A DNA stretch of 64,000 nt from Streptomyces sp. NBC_00704. GTDB lineage: Bacteria > Actinomycetota > Actinomycetes > Streptomycetales > Streptomycetaceae. Shown piece by piece: positions 52,723 to 60,649 of the stretch (position 1 is the first letter of the stretch; each line of letters opens with the position of its first letter). The position numbers and the translations under genes were made by a program. The DNA lies in contig NZ_CP109002.1 of assembly GCF_036226605.1 (NCBI RefSeq), positions 26,357-90,356 on the forward strand. Reading direction: 5' to 3'. The notes beneath the pieces are model-generated. The model saw only the letters and a list, made by a program, of their open reading frames with translations. It ran no database searches and was not told the DNA's origin.

Positions 52723-53742
52723 ATGACCATCCAGTCGACCATCGGCCCCGCCCCCGTCAGCACCCCCGCAGGCGCCCCGCTGCACCGCCCCCGCCGACTG
52801 CGCCGCACCCCGCACCTGCGCCGCCTCACCGCCGAGACCCAGGTCCACGCGAGCAACCTGATCCAGCCCCTGTTCCTGCGCGAGGGCCTGACCGCCCCCC
52901 GCGAGATCCCCTCCATGCCGGGCGTCTTCCAGCACACCCGCGACACCCTGCGCAAGGCGGCCGTCGAGGCCGTCAGCGCCGGCGTGGGCGGAGTGATGCT
53001 GTTCGGCATCCCGCAGGAGAAGGATGAGCGCGGCAGCGGCGCCGTCGACCCCGACGGCATCCTCCAGGTCGCGCTGCGCGACGTGGCCGCCGAGGTCGGC
53101 GACGCCACCGTCGTCATCGGCGACATCAACCTCGACGAGTACACCACCCACGGCCACACCGGCGTCCTGGGCCCCGACGGAGACGTCGACAACGACGCCA
53201 GCGTCGAACTGTACGGCCAGGCGGCCGTCGTGCAGGCCGAAGCCGGCGCCCACATCGTCGCCCCCAGCGGCATGATGGACGGCCAGGTCGGACACATCCG
53301 GGCGGCCCTCGACGCGGCCGGCCACCACAACGTCGCCATCCTCGGCTACTCGGCCAAGTACGCCTCCCACTTCTACGGCCCCTTCCGCGACGCCGTCGAG
53401 TCCTCCCTCCAGGGCAACCGCCGCACCTACCAGCAGAACCCCGGCAACATCCGCGAGTCCCTGCGCGAGGTCGCCCTCGACATGGCCGAGGGCGCCGACA
53501 TGGTCATGGTCAAGCCCGCCCTGGCCTACCTCGACATCGTCCGGCTGATCGCCGACCACGTCGACGTGCCCGTCTCCGCCTACCAGGTCTCCGGCGAGTA
53601 CTCCATGATCGAGGCCGCCGCCGCCCGGGGCTGGCTGGAGCGCGACGGCTCCATCGTGGAGAGCCTCACCTCGATCCACCGGGCCGGAGCCTCCCAGATC
53701 ATCACCTACTGGGCCACCGAGTTCGCGCCCCGCCTGGGCTGA
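52723..53742 (+). CDS. hemB: Porphobilinogen synthase (5-aminolevulinate dehydratase)
   Basis: The 339-residue HemB has Schiff-base lysines Lys212 (GYSAKYAS) and Lys264 (MVKPALAYLDIV), spaced 52 residues apart as in E. coli. The zinc-ligand region, CxC...C in zinc enzymes, reads INLDEYTTHGHTG with no Cys, so it is a non-zinc form closer to Mg-dependent or metal-free types. It condenses two 5-aminolevulinates to porphobilinogen. The ATG at 52723 follows AAGGAG; a GTG three codons earlier is possible. hemC and hemD are absent from the window. Confidence 0.93.
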   Translation: MTIQSTIGPAPVSTPAGAPLHRPRRLRRTPHLRRLTAETQVHASNLIQPLFLREGLTAPREIPSMPGVFQHTRDTLRKAAVEAVSAGVGGVMLFGIPQEKDERGSGAVDPDGILQVALRDVAAEVGDATVVIGDINLDEYTTHGHTGVLGPDGDVDNDASVELYGQAAVVQAEAGAHIVAPSGMMDGQVGHIRAALDAAGHHNVAILGYSAKYASHFYGPFRDAVESSLQGNRRTYQQNPGNIRESLREVALDMAEGADMVMVKPALAYLDIVRLIADHVDVPVSAYQVSGEYSMIEAAAARGWLERDGSIVESLTSIHRAGASQIITYWATEFAPRLG

Positions 53743-53756
53743 CCCGCCCCCGCCAC

Positions 53757-53778
53757 GCCCGGCCCCCACGGGCCGGGC
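53757..53778. terminator. Hairpin between hemB and hemA
   Basis: GCCCGGCCC and GGGCCGGGC form a perfect 9-bp stem with a CCAC loop, 15 bases after hemB. It may partially terminate transcription or stabilise the hemB message and lower hemA expression. Confidence 0.6.
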
Positions 53779-53813
53779 GCCCTCCCCACGTCATCCATCG
53801 AGGTGTAAGGAAC

Positions 53814-55139
53814 GTGCGACGAACCACACCGGACGACAACCGGTTCCTCGCGGTGGGCATCAGTCACGCCACCGCCCCCCTTGACCTGCTCGAACAGCTC
53901 TACGAGAGCCCCAAGCCGCTCGACGACCTGGCCCAGCGCATCGCCGACGCCGACGGCCTGAGCGCCTCGCTGATCCTGTCCACCTGCAACCGGCTCGAGA
54001 TCTACGCCGAGGCCGCCCCCGGCACCGACCCCGTGCCCGTCCTCGACGCGCTCATCGCCGACCACACCGGCGTCGACGCCCGGGAACTCGCCCCCTACCA
54101 GTACGTCCGCCACGACGACGACGCCCTGCGCCACCTGTTCCAGGTCGCCTCCGGCCTCGACTCCGTCGTCCTCGGCGAGGACCAGATCCTCGGCCAGGTC
54201 AAGGAAGCCCTCGAACGCGCCCAACGCGTCGGCGCGACCAGCAAGACCCTCAACCAGGCCGTCCAGGCCGCACTGCGCACCGGCAAGCGGGCCCGCAACG
54301 AAACCGGACTCAACGAAGCCGGCCGCTCCCTCGCCACCGCCGGCCTGGCGTTCTTCGAGCGCACCGTCGGCTCACTCGACGGGAAGACCGCCCTCGTCAT
54401 CGGCGCCGGCTCGTTCGGCGGGGTCGTCCTCGCCGCCCTGCGCCGCTCCGGCCTCAGCCGCGTACACATGGCCAACCGCACCCCGGAGAAGGCCCAGCGC
54501 CTCGCCGAGACCGCCGACGGCCGCGGCCACCCGCTGCACGACATACCCCGCCTGCTGACCGAGGTCGACGTCGTCGTCAGCTGCACCGCCGCCACCGAAC
54601 CCCTCCTGCGCGCCCACCAGGTCGCCGACGCCATGCCCGCGCGCGACGGCCGCGACCTGTACCTCCTCGACCTCTCCCTGCCGCGCAACATCGAACCCGA
54701 AGCCGGCCAGATCCCCGGAGCCACCCTCGTCGACCTCCAGCGCATCGCGGAGGAAGGCGGCGACGACGAACTGTCCGTGGCCAGCGTCGAGAGCGCACAC
54801 CGCATCGTCGACACCGACGTCGAGGCCCTCAAGGCCGCCCGCCGCGCCGCCCGCGCCACCCCCGCCCTCTCCGCGCTGCGCGCCACCGCCGCCGAGGCCA
54901 CCGAAGCCGAACTCGCCCGGCTCGGCAAGCGGCTGGAAGCCATGGACGGCGAAACCCTCCAGGAGGTCTCCCGCACCGTCCGCCGCATCGTCGACAAGGT
55001 GCTCCACCAGCCCACCGTCCGCGCCCGCGAACTGGCCGGACGCTCCGACGGCGACGTCTACGTCGACGCCCTGCACATCCTGTTCGCCCCCCACCCCGCA
55101 CCCGCCGCCCCCACGCCCGCCCAGGAGGTCATGGCATGA
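53814..55139 (+). CDS. hemA: Glutamyl-tRNA reductase
   Basis: The 441-residue enzyme has catalytic Cys58 in LILSTCNRLEIYAEA. GEDQILGQVKEALERA and the NADPH-binding ALVIGAGSFGGVVLAALRR follow, with a C-terminal dimerisation helix ending VRARELAGRSDG. It reduces Glu-tRNA(Glu) to glutamate-1-semialdehyde. It starts at a GTG after AAGGA and overlaps the acyl-CoA synthetase gene by four bases. With HemL (57278), HemB and GluRS it forms a complete C5 route to porphobilinogen. I recall a longer housekeeping HemA in Streptomyces, so this is probably a second copy. Confidence 0.93.
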   Translation: MRRTTPDDNRFLAVGISHATAPLDLLEQLYESPKPLDDLAQRIADADGLSASLILSTCNRLEIYAEAAPGTDPVPVLDALIADHTGVDARELAPYQYVRHDDDALRHLFQVASGLDSVVLGEDQILGQVKEALERAQRVGATSKTLNQAVQAALRTGKRARNETGLNEAGRSLATAGLAFFERTVGSLDGKTALVIGAGSFGGVVLAALRRSGLSRVHMANRTPEKAQRLAETADGRGHPLHDIPRLLTEVDVVVSCTAATEPLLRAHQVADAMPARDGRDLYLLDLSLPRNIEPEAGQIPGATLVDLQRIAEEGGDDELSVASVESAHRIVDTDVEALKAARRAARATPALSALRATAAEATEAELARLGKRLEAMDGETLQEVSRTVRRIVDKVLHQPTVRARELAGRSDGDVYVDALHILFAPHPAPAAPTPAQEVMA

Positions 55140-57187
55140 GCGCGATCTCAGCCCTGTGGAACGCCGACTCGATCGCCGTCATCGGCGCCACGGAACGCCC
55201 CGGAGCGCTGGGCCGCAAGCCGATGGACTTCCTGCTGCGCCACGGCTACAAGGGCCGCATCCTGCCCATCAACCCGAAGGGCGGGAGCATCCTCGGCGTC
55301 CCCGCCCACGCCTCCCTCAAGGACGCGCCCGGCCCGATCGACCTGGCGCTGATCATGGTGGGCGCGGACCGCGTCGCCGGCGCCGTCGACGACTGCGTCG
55401 AGGCCGGCATACCGCTCGCCATCATCGCCTCCTCCGGCTTCGCGGAAACCGGGGCCGACGGGGCCGCCCTCCAGGACGAGATCGTCGCCCGCGCCCGCGC
55501 GGGCGGACTGCGCCTGATCGGACCCAACTGCATCGGCGCCGTCAGCTTCAACAACCGTGTCCTGGCCACCTTCAGCCCCCTGTTCGGCGCCGAGAGCGTC
55601 CCCTTCGAGCCCGGCACCCTCGGATTCGTCAGCCAGAGCGGCGCCCTCGGCTTCGGCGCGGCCAGCCTCGCCCTCCAGCGCGGACTGCGCCCCGGCTGGG
55701 TGGTGAGCACCGGCAACGACGCTGACGTCACCGCACTGGAGGTGCTGCGCGAACTGGCCCAGGAGCCCGAGTGCCAGGGACTGCTCGGCTACCTGGAGGA
55801 CGTGCCCGACCTGGACACCCTGCGCGCCCTGAGCGCCTCCGGCAAACCCGTGGCACTGCTGAAGTCCGGGCGCACCGAAGCCGGCGGCCGCGCCGCCGCC
55901 TCCCACACCGGCGCCCTCGCCACCGACGACCGCGTACTCGACGCGGCACTGCGCCAACTGGGCATCGCCCGGGTCGACGACATCGACGAACTCCTCGACG
56001 CCGCCGCCGCGTTCGAGGCCCCCCTGCGCCCGAAGGGCCCGCGCGTCGCCGTGGTCACCACCTCCGGCGGCTCCGGCATCCTCGCCGCCGACGCCATCGA
56101 GGACTCCGGCCTCCAGCTGAGCCGGCTGTCACCACAGAGCATCGCCGCGCTCACCGAGATCGTGCCGCCGTTCGGCGCGGTGGACAACCCCGTCGACATC
56201 ACCGCGACCGTGCTCAGCGACCCCACCCTGTTCGACCGGTCGCTGGACGTACTGCTCGAGGACGACTCGGTCGACATCATCATCGCCTGCTTCTGCGTCA
56301 TGGCCGGACCCGACGTGCAGAAGGCGGTCACCGCCCTGTCCAAGGCGGCCCGCAAGGGCGGCAAGCCGATCCTGGTGGCCCGCACCGGCGCGGACTTCCT
56401 CGCCCCGGACGCCCCCGCCATGCTCCGCGACGCCCGACTGCCGGACTACCCGACCCCGGCCCGCGCGCTGAAGGCCGCCGCCGCACTGTGGCAGGTCAGC
56501 CGCCCCCGCCCGGACACCCACCGCGACACGCTCACCCCTCCCCTCCCCGCACCCGCACCCCAGGCCACCGAGCCGCAGCTCAAGCACCTGCTCACCACCG
56601 CCGGCATCACCGTCCCCAAGGGCCGCACCGCCCACGACGCCGACGACGCGGCCACCCTGGTCCGCGAACTGGGCGGCCACGCCGTACTGAAGGCCGTCGT
56701 GCCAGGACTGCTGCACAAGTCGGAGGCCGGCGGCGTCCGCGTGGACGTCACCGAACAACAGGCGCCCGCCGCCTACACCGACCTGGCCGCGCTCGGCGGC
56801 GAGGTCCTCGTCGAGGAACTGGCCCCCGACGGGATCGAGGCGCTGGTCGGCGTCCGCACCAGCCCGCTGGGAACCGTCCTGACCGTCGGCCTCGGCGGCA
56901 TCTTCACCGAGGTCCTCGACGACGTCGCCCACCGCGTACTGCCGCTCGCCGACGGCGAGGCCGAGCACATGATCTCCGAACTGCGCGGCGCCGCCCTGCT
57001 GCACGGAGCCCGCGGCACGGCGCAACTCGACACCACGGCACTGGCCGACCTGCTGTACCGCCTGTCCGACGCGATCCGCGACTGGCCGGGCGACTTCGAA
57101 CTGGACCTCAACCCGGTCCGGGTACTGCCGCAAGGCGCAATCGTCCTGGACGCCGCCTACAGCACAGCCACCACCCCCGCCCACTGA
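55136..57187 (+). CDS. ADP-forming acyl-CoA synthetase (fused subunits)
   Basis: The 683-residue protein joins a CoA-binding domain (about 1-125, SIAVIGATERPGALG), a succinyl-CoA-ligase-like domain with phospho-His region AAASHTGALAT near 260, and a C-terminal ATP-grasp domain (about 470-680, HAVLKAVVPGLLHKSEAGGV). Family members make acyl-CoA from acid, CoA and ATP with ADP release. Lying between hemA and hemL with a 4-base overlap, it might activate 5-aminolevulinate or another pathway acid to its CoA thioester. Some homologues are acetyltransferase-linked, but no GNAT domain is present. Confidence 0.88.
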   Translation: MSAISALWNADSIAVIGATERPGALGRKPMDFLLRHGYKGRILPINPKGGSILGVPAHASLKDAPGPIDLALIMVGADRVAGAVDDCVEAGIPLAIIASSGFAETGADGAALQDEIVARARAGGLRLIGPNCIGAVSFNNRVLATFSPLFGAESVPFEPGTLGFVSQSGALGFGAASLALQRGLRPGWVVSTGNDADVTALEVLRELAQEPECQGLLGYLEDVPDLDTLRALSASGKPVALLKSGRTEAGGRAAASHTGALATDDRVLDAALRQLGIARVDDIDELLDAAAAFEAPLRPKGPRVAVVTTSGGSGILAADAIEDSGLQLSRLSPQSIAALTEIVPPFGAVDNPVDITATVLSDPTLFDRSLDVLLEDDSVDIIIACFCVMAGPDVQKAVTALSKAARKGGKPILVARTGADFLAPDAPAMLRDARLPDYPTPARALKAAAALWQVSRPRPDTHRDTLTPPLPAPAPQATEPQLKHLLTTAGITVPKGRTAHDADDAATLVRELGGHAVLKAVVPGLLHKSEAGGVRVDVTEQQAPAAYTDLAALGGEVLVEELAPDGIEALVGVRTSPLGTVLTVGLGGIFTEVLDDVAHRVLPLADGEAEHMISELRGAALLHGARGTAQLDTTALADLLYRLSDAIRDWPGDFELDLNPVRVLPQGAIVLDAAYSTATTPAH

Positions 57188-57199
57188 CGACCGCCCCCC

Positions 57200-57228
57200 G
57201 GGGCCGGTGGCCCCCCACCACCGGCCCC
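57200..57228. terminator. Hairpin between the acyl-CoA synthetase gene and hemL
   Basis: GGGGCCGGTGG and CCACCGGCCCC form a perfect 11-bp stem with a CCCCCCA loop, 12 bases after the synthetase stop. It may attenuate transcription into hemL. Confidence 0.65.
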
Positions 57229-57277
57229 ACCCCCCGCCCCACCCCCCGCCTCCTCTTCTTGCGAAAGGCACCGACCG

Positions 57278-58621
57278 ATGTCCTCATCCCCTGCACCCGC
57301 CGCCGCCCTCGACGGCGGCGCCGGCACCGCCTCGGCCTCGCTGTTCGAACGCGCCGCGACGGTCATCCCCGGCGGCGTCAACTCCCCTGTGCGGGCGTTC
57401 GGTTCCGTCGGCGGCACCCCCGTCTTCATGGCCTCCGCGCAGGGCCCCTACCTCTACGACGTCGAAGGCCGCGAGTACGTCGACCTCATCTGCTCCTGGG
57501 GCCCGATGATCCTCGGCCACCGGCACCCGGCGGTCCTCGACGCGGTCCGCGCCGCACTCGCCGCCGGCACCTCCTTCGGCACCGCGACCGAGGGGGAGAT
57601 CGCCCTCGCCGAGGAGATCGTCGACCGCGTCGCCCCCGTCGAGAAGGTCCGGCTGGTCACCTCCGGCACCGAGGCCACCATGTCCGCGATCCGGCTGGCC
57701 CGCGGCTTCACCGGCCGATCCAAGATCGTCAAGTTCGCGGGGTGCTACCACGGCCACGTCGACGCCCTCCTGGCCGCCGCCGGCTCCGGCCTGGCCACCT
57801 TCGCCCTGCCCGACACCCCCGGCGTCACCGGCGCCCAGGCCGCCGACACCCTCGTCCTGCCCTACAACGACCTGTCCGCGGTCGAGCGCGTCTTCGCCGA
57901 GCGCGGCCAGGAGATCGCCTGCGTGATCACCGAGGCCGCGCCGGGCAACATGGGCGCCGTCCCGCCCCTGCCCGGCTTCAACGCCGGCCTGAAGGACCTG
58001 TGCCGGCGCCACGGCGCCCTCTTCATCTCCGACGAGGTCATGACCGGCTTCCGCGCCGGCCGCGCCGGCTGGTACGACCGGGACGGCGTCGCGGCGGACC
58101 TGTTCACCTACGGCAAGGTCATGGGCGGCGGCTTCCCCGCCGCGGCCTTCGGCGGCCGGGCCGACGTCATGGCCCACCTCGCCCCGGCCGGCCCCGTCTA
58201 CCAGGCGGGCACCCTCGCCGGGAACCCGGTGGCCACCGCCGCCGGCCTGGCGACCCTGCGCCACTGCACCGACGCGGTCTACGAGCGCCTGGACACCGTG
58301 TCCGCCACCATCGGGACCGAAGTGTCCGCCGCGCTCTCCACCGAGGGCGTCGCCCACACGCTCCAGTACTCCGGAACGATGTTCTCGGTCTTCTTCTCAC
58401 ACAGGCCGGTCCACGACTACGACGACGTCAGGGCGAGCGAGGCCTTCCGCTACCGGGCCTTCTTCCACGAGATGCTGCGCCAGGGCGTCTACCTGCCGCC
58501 GTCGCCGTTCGAAGCGTGGTTCGTGTCCGCCTCACACGACGACCGGGCCGTGGACCGCATCGTCACGGCCCTCCCGCAGGCCGCCAAGGCCGCCGCGGCC
58601 GCAGAACCCCCGGCTGCGTGA
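57278..58621 (+). CDS. hemL: Glutamate-1-semialdehyde 2,1-aminomutase
   Basis: The 447-residue PLP enzyme has PGGVNSPVRAFGSVGGTPVF, TSGTEATMSAIRLARG, CYHGHVDALL, ISDEVMTGFR and PLP Lys280 in TYGKVMGGGFP, all signatures of GSA aminomutase. The Met of DEVMTGFR, the position I recall as altered in gabaculine-resistant cyanobacterial mutants, is unchanged. It converts glutamate-1-semialdehyde to 5-aminolevulinate, completing the step between HemA and HemB. The start follows a GCGAAAGG-type ribosome site. Confidence 0.93.
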   Translation: MSSSPAPAAALDGGAGTASASLFERAATVIPGGVNSPVRAFGSVGGTPVFMASAQGPYLYDVEGREYVDLICSWGPMILGHRHPAVLDAVRAALAAGTSFGTATEGEIALAEEIVDRVAPVEKVRLVTSGTEATMSAIRLARGFTGRSKIVKFAGCYHGHVDALLAAAGSGLATFALPDTPGVTGAQAADTLVLPYNDLSAVERVFAERGQEIACVITEAAPGNMGAVPPLPGFNAGLKDLCRRHGALFISDEVMTGFRAGRAGWYDRDGVAADLFTYGKVMGGGFPAAAFGGRADVMAHLAPAGPVYQAGTLAGNPVATAAGLATLRHCTDAVYERLDTVSATIGTEVSAALSTEGVAHTLQYSGTMFSVFFSHRPVHDYDDVRASEAFRYRAFFHEMLRQGVYLPPSPFEAWFVSASHDDRAVDRIVTALPQAAKAAAAAEPPAA

Positions 58622-58642
58622 GGCAGACCCGGACACACGGAC

Positions 58643-58677
58643 GCCGCCGGAGCCGGACCCCGTCCGACTCCGGCGGC
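58643..58677. terminator. Terminator after hemL
   Basis: GCCGCCGGAGCCGGAC and GTCCGACTCCGGCGGC form a 16-bp stem with one mismatch and a CCC loop, between hemL and the converging ohr-type gene. Confidence 0.85.
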
Positions 58678-58722
58678 ACACCGGAAGCATCACGCGCCAA
58701 AGAGGCACCGGGGAACCGGCCG

Positions 58723-59145
58723 TCAGCCGGCCACCACCTCGATCCCCACGCGGACGTTGCCGCGCACGGCACGCGAGTAAGGGCAACGGGCATGAGCCCG
58801 GTCCGCCAACTCCCGCGCCGTCTCCTCCGCCACACCCGGCATCCGCACCGTCAGATCGGCGCTGATCCCGTAACCGGAGTCGTCCCGCTCGAGATGCACC
58901 CGAGCCGTGACGACCGGCTCCGCGTCGAGCGGCACCCGCGCCTCACGCGCGGACAACCGCAACGCGCTGTGGAAGCAGGCCGCGTACCCCGCCGCGAACA
59001 GCTGCTCCGGATTGGTCCGCTCCCCGGAACCGCCCACCTCCTTGGGCGCATCCAGCTCCAACTCCAGCACACCGTCCGAGGAGCTGACCCGCCCCTTGCG
59101 CCCGTCACCCGACGAAGCGACCTCAGCCGTGTAAAGAACCGTCAC
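58723..59145 (-). CDS. ohr: OsmC/Ohr-family hydroperoxide resistance protein
   Basis: The 140-residue protein has TNPEQLFAAGYAACFHSAL with the first redox Cys and ARCPYSRAVRGNVRV with the second, the exact Ohr pattern. It reduces organic hydroperoxides using lipoyl or thiol partners. It is transcribed leftward, convergent with hemL. No OhrR regulator is adjacent. It may protect against oxidants generated by the flavin enzymes of the cluster, or be a passenger. Confidence 0.92.
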   Translation of the reverse strand: MTVLYTAEVASSGDGRKGRVSSSDGVLELELDAPKEVGGSGERTNPEQLFAAGYAACFHSALRLSAREARVPLDAEPVVTARVHLERDDSGYGISADLTVRMPGVAEETARELADRAHARCPYSRAVRGNVRVGIEVVAG

Positions 59146-59291
59146 GATTCCTGCCCTTTCTCATCGGGGAAAGAAAAAACAAAAACACTCGCAAGATAGG
59201 GAAGAAATCACAGCAGAAACAATACGGAACCCCGAAGCGCAAATAGTCGACTCATCCGTCACCATCATTCTTAAAAGTCACTGGAAAGGAG

Positions 59292-60368
59292 ATGAGCCTC
59301 GTGGGGCCACTCAACGGTGTACGCGTGGTCGAGCTGGCGAGCGGCGCACCCTGCGCCTTCGCCGCCACGCTCCTCGCAGACCTGGGCGCCGACGTCGTCC
59401 GCATCGACCGCCCGCGCGCCGGCGCATCCGGACCCGCCGACCCCCTCGGCCGCTCCCGCCGCTCGGTCACCGCCGACCTCAAGAACCCGGACGACATACG
59501 CAAGGTGCGCGCCCTGGTGGACCACGCCGACGTGCTGCTCGAAGGCCTGCGCCCGGGAGCATGCGAGCGCCTGGGCCTGGGCCCGGAGACCTTCGACGAC
59601 TCCAACCCCCGGCTCGTCTACGCCAGGGTGTCCGGCTGGGGCCAGAACGGACCCTGGGCACAGCGCTCCGGACACGACATCAGCTTCCTCGCCCTAACCG
59701 GAGTACTCGACAGCGACGCCGCCCCCGCCGGCCCCCCATCGCCCCCGTCGACGTACCTGTCCACCTTCGCGGGCGGCGGCCTGCTCCAGGTCCTCGGCGT
59801 CCTGGCGGCGCTGCACGAGCGCTCGCACAGCGGACGCGGCCAGGTCGTCGACGCGGCCATGGTCGACGGAGCGGCCCTGCTGGAGGTGATGGTCCGCCAA
59901 TGGCGGGACAACCCGGGCAACGTCACGGTGACCGACGCGCCGTTCTACACCACGTACGCATGCCAGGACGGCGGACACGTGGCGGTCGGCGCGATCGAGC
60001 CGCGCTTCTACGACGCCCTCTGCACCCAGCTCGACCTGAACCCCGCCACCCTGCCCGACCGAGCGGACCAGGCAAACTGGCCGGCCCTGCGCGACCGTAT
60101 CGCCGAAGCGTTCCGCACCCGCCCCCGCGACCACTGGGCCAAGGTGTTCGCCGACCAGGACGCGTGCGTGGTACCCGTCCTCACCACCGAGGAAGCCGCG
60201 GAGCACCCCGCCCTGCGCGAGCGCGCGACGTTCACCGAGGTCGCCGGCCGCCCCCAGCCGTCCCCCGCCCCCCGCTTCTCCCGCACACCACCCCCCACCC
60301 CCCGCCCGGCCCCCACCCCCGGCGCCGACACCGAAGCCGCACCGGCAGCCTGGAACACACCAACCTGA
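59292..60368 (+). CDS. CaiB/BaiF family, alpha-methylacyl-CoA racemase-like
   Basis: The 358-residue class III CoA-transferase-fold protein matches alpha-methylacyl-CoA racemases: GPLNGVRVVELASGAPCAFAA, ADLGADVVRIDRP, and SGHDISFLALTGVL with catalytic Asp129, then GRGQVVDAAMVDG. It needs an acyl-CoA substrate, which the ADP-forming synthetase upstream could supply. A Pro-rich C-terminal tail follows the fold. AAAGGAG precedes the ATG. It has its own AT-richer promoter region (59146-59291), divergent from ohr. Confidence 0.88.
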   Translation: MSLVGPLNGVRVVELASGAPCAFAATLLADLGADVVRIDRPRAGASGPADPLGRSRRSVTADLKNPDDIRKVRALVDHADVLLEGLRPGACERLGLGPETFDDSNPRLVYARVSGWGQNGPWAQRSGHDISFLALTGVLDSDAAPAGPPSPPSTYLSTFAGGGLLQVLGVLAALHERSHSGRGQVVDAAMVDGAALLEVMVRQWRDNPGNVTVTDAPFYTTYACQDGGHVAVGAIEPRFYDALCTQLDLNPATLPDRADQANWPALRDRIAEAFRTRPRDHWAKVFADQDACVVPVLTTEEAAEHPALRERATFTEVAGRPQPSPAPRFSRTPPPTPRPAPTPGADTEAAPAAWNTPT

Positions 60369-60649
60369 CCCGCCACCGCACGTCAGCCAGGCGGGAAGCG
60401 TCCAGATCCCCCTTCCCATTGACCAATACCACTGGGGACCCTGGCGATCGCAGTGCTGTCGACGATCCCGCCGACAGCACATGCGCGATCCCGCCGGCGC
60501 ATGAGGTGCGGCTCTCCTCAACGGGCCGCTACATCCCCGCCCCCGCCCGCCCCCCCGCCCGCCCCCCCGCCCGCCCCCCGCCCGCCCGCCCCCGGCCGGC
60601 CCTCGCCCCCGTTCCCGCGTGAACGGGAACGCGGGCCGGCCGGGGGCGG
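60369..60649. terminator. Convergent terminator region with C-rich tandem repeat
   Basis: A tandem CCCCCGCCCGC-type repeat (60540-60590) is followed by nested hairpins. The outer arms are CGCCCCCGGCCGGCC (60588-60602) and its complement ending at 60649; the inner hairpin is GTTCCCG-CGTGAA-CGGGAAC. It lies exactly between the converging racemase-like and helicase genes. No protein-like frame is seen in these 281 bases. Confidence 0.75.

Noticed and set aside
49815..58621. C5N (2-amino-3-hydroxycyclopentenone) pathway
   Set aside because: That unit needs a 5-aminolevulinate-synthase-type PLP cyclase and an amide ligase; the window encodes the HemA/HemL route instead and no such cyclase.
57278..58621. 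Clear gabaculine-resistance signature in HemL
   Set aside because: The Met of DEVMTGFR is unchanged, so resistance to an aminomutase inhibitor cannot be argued from this residue.
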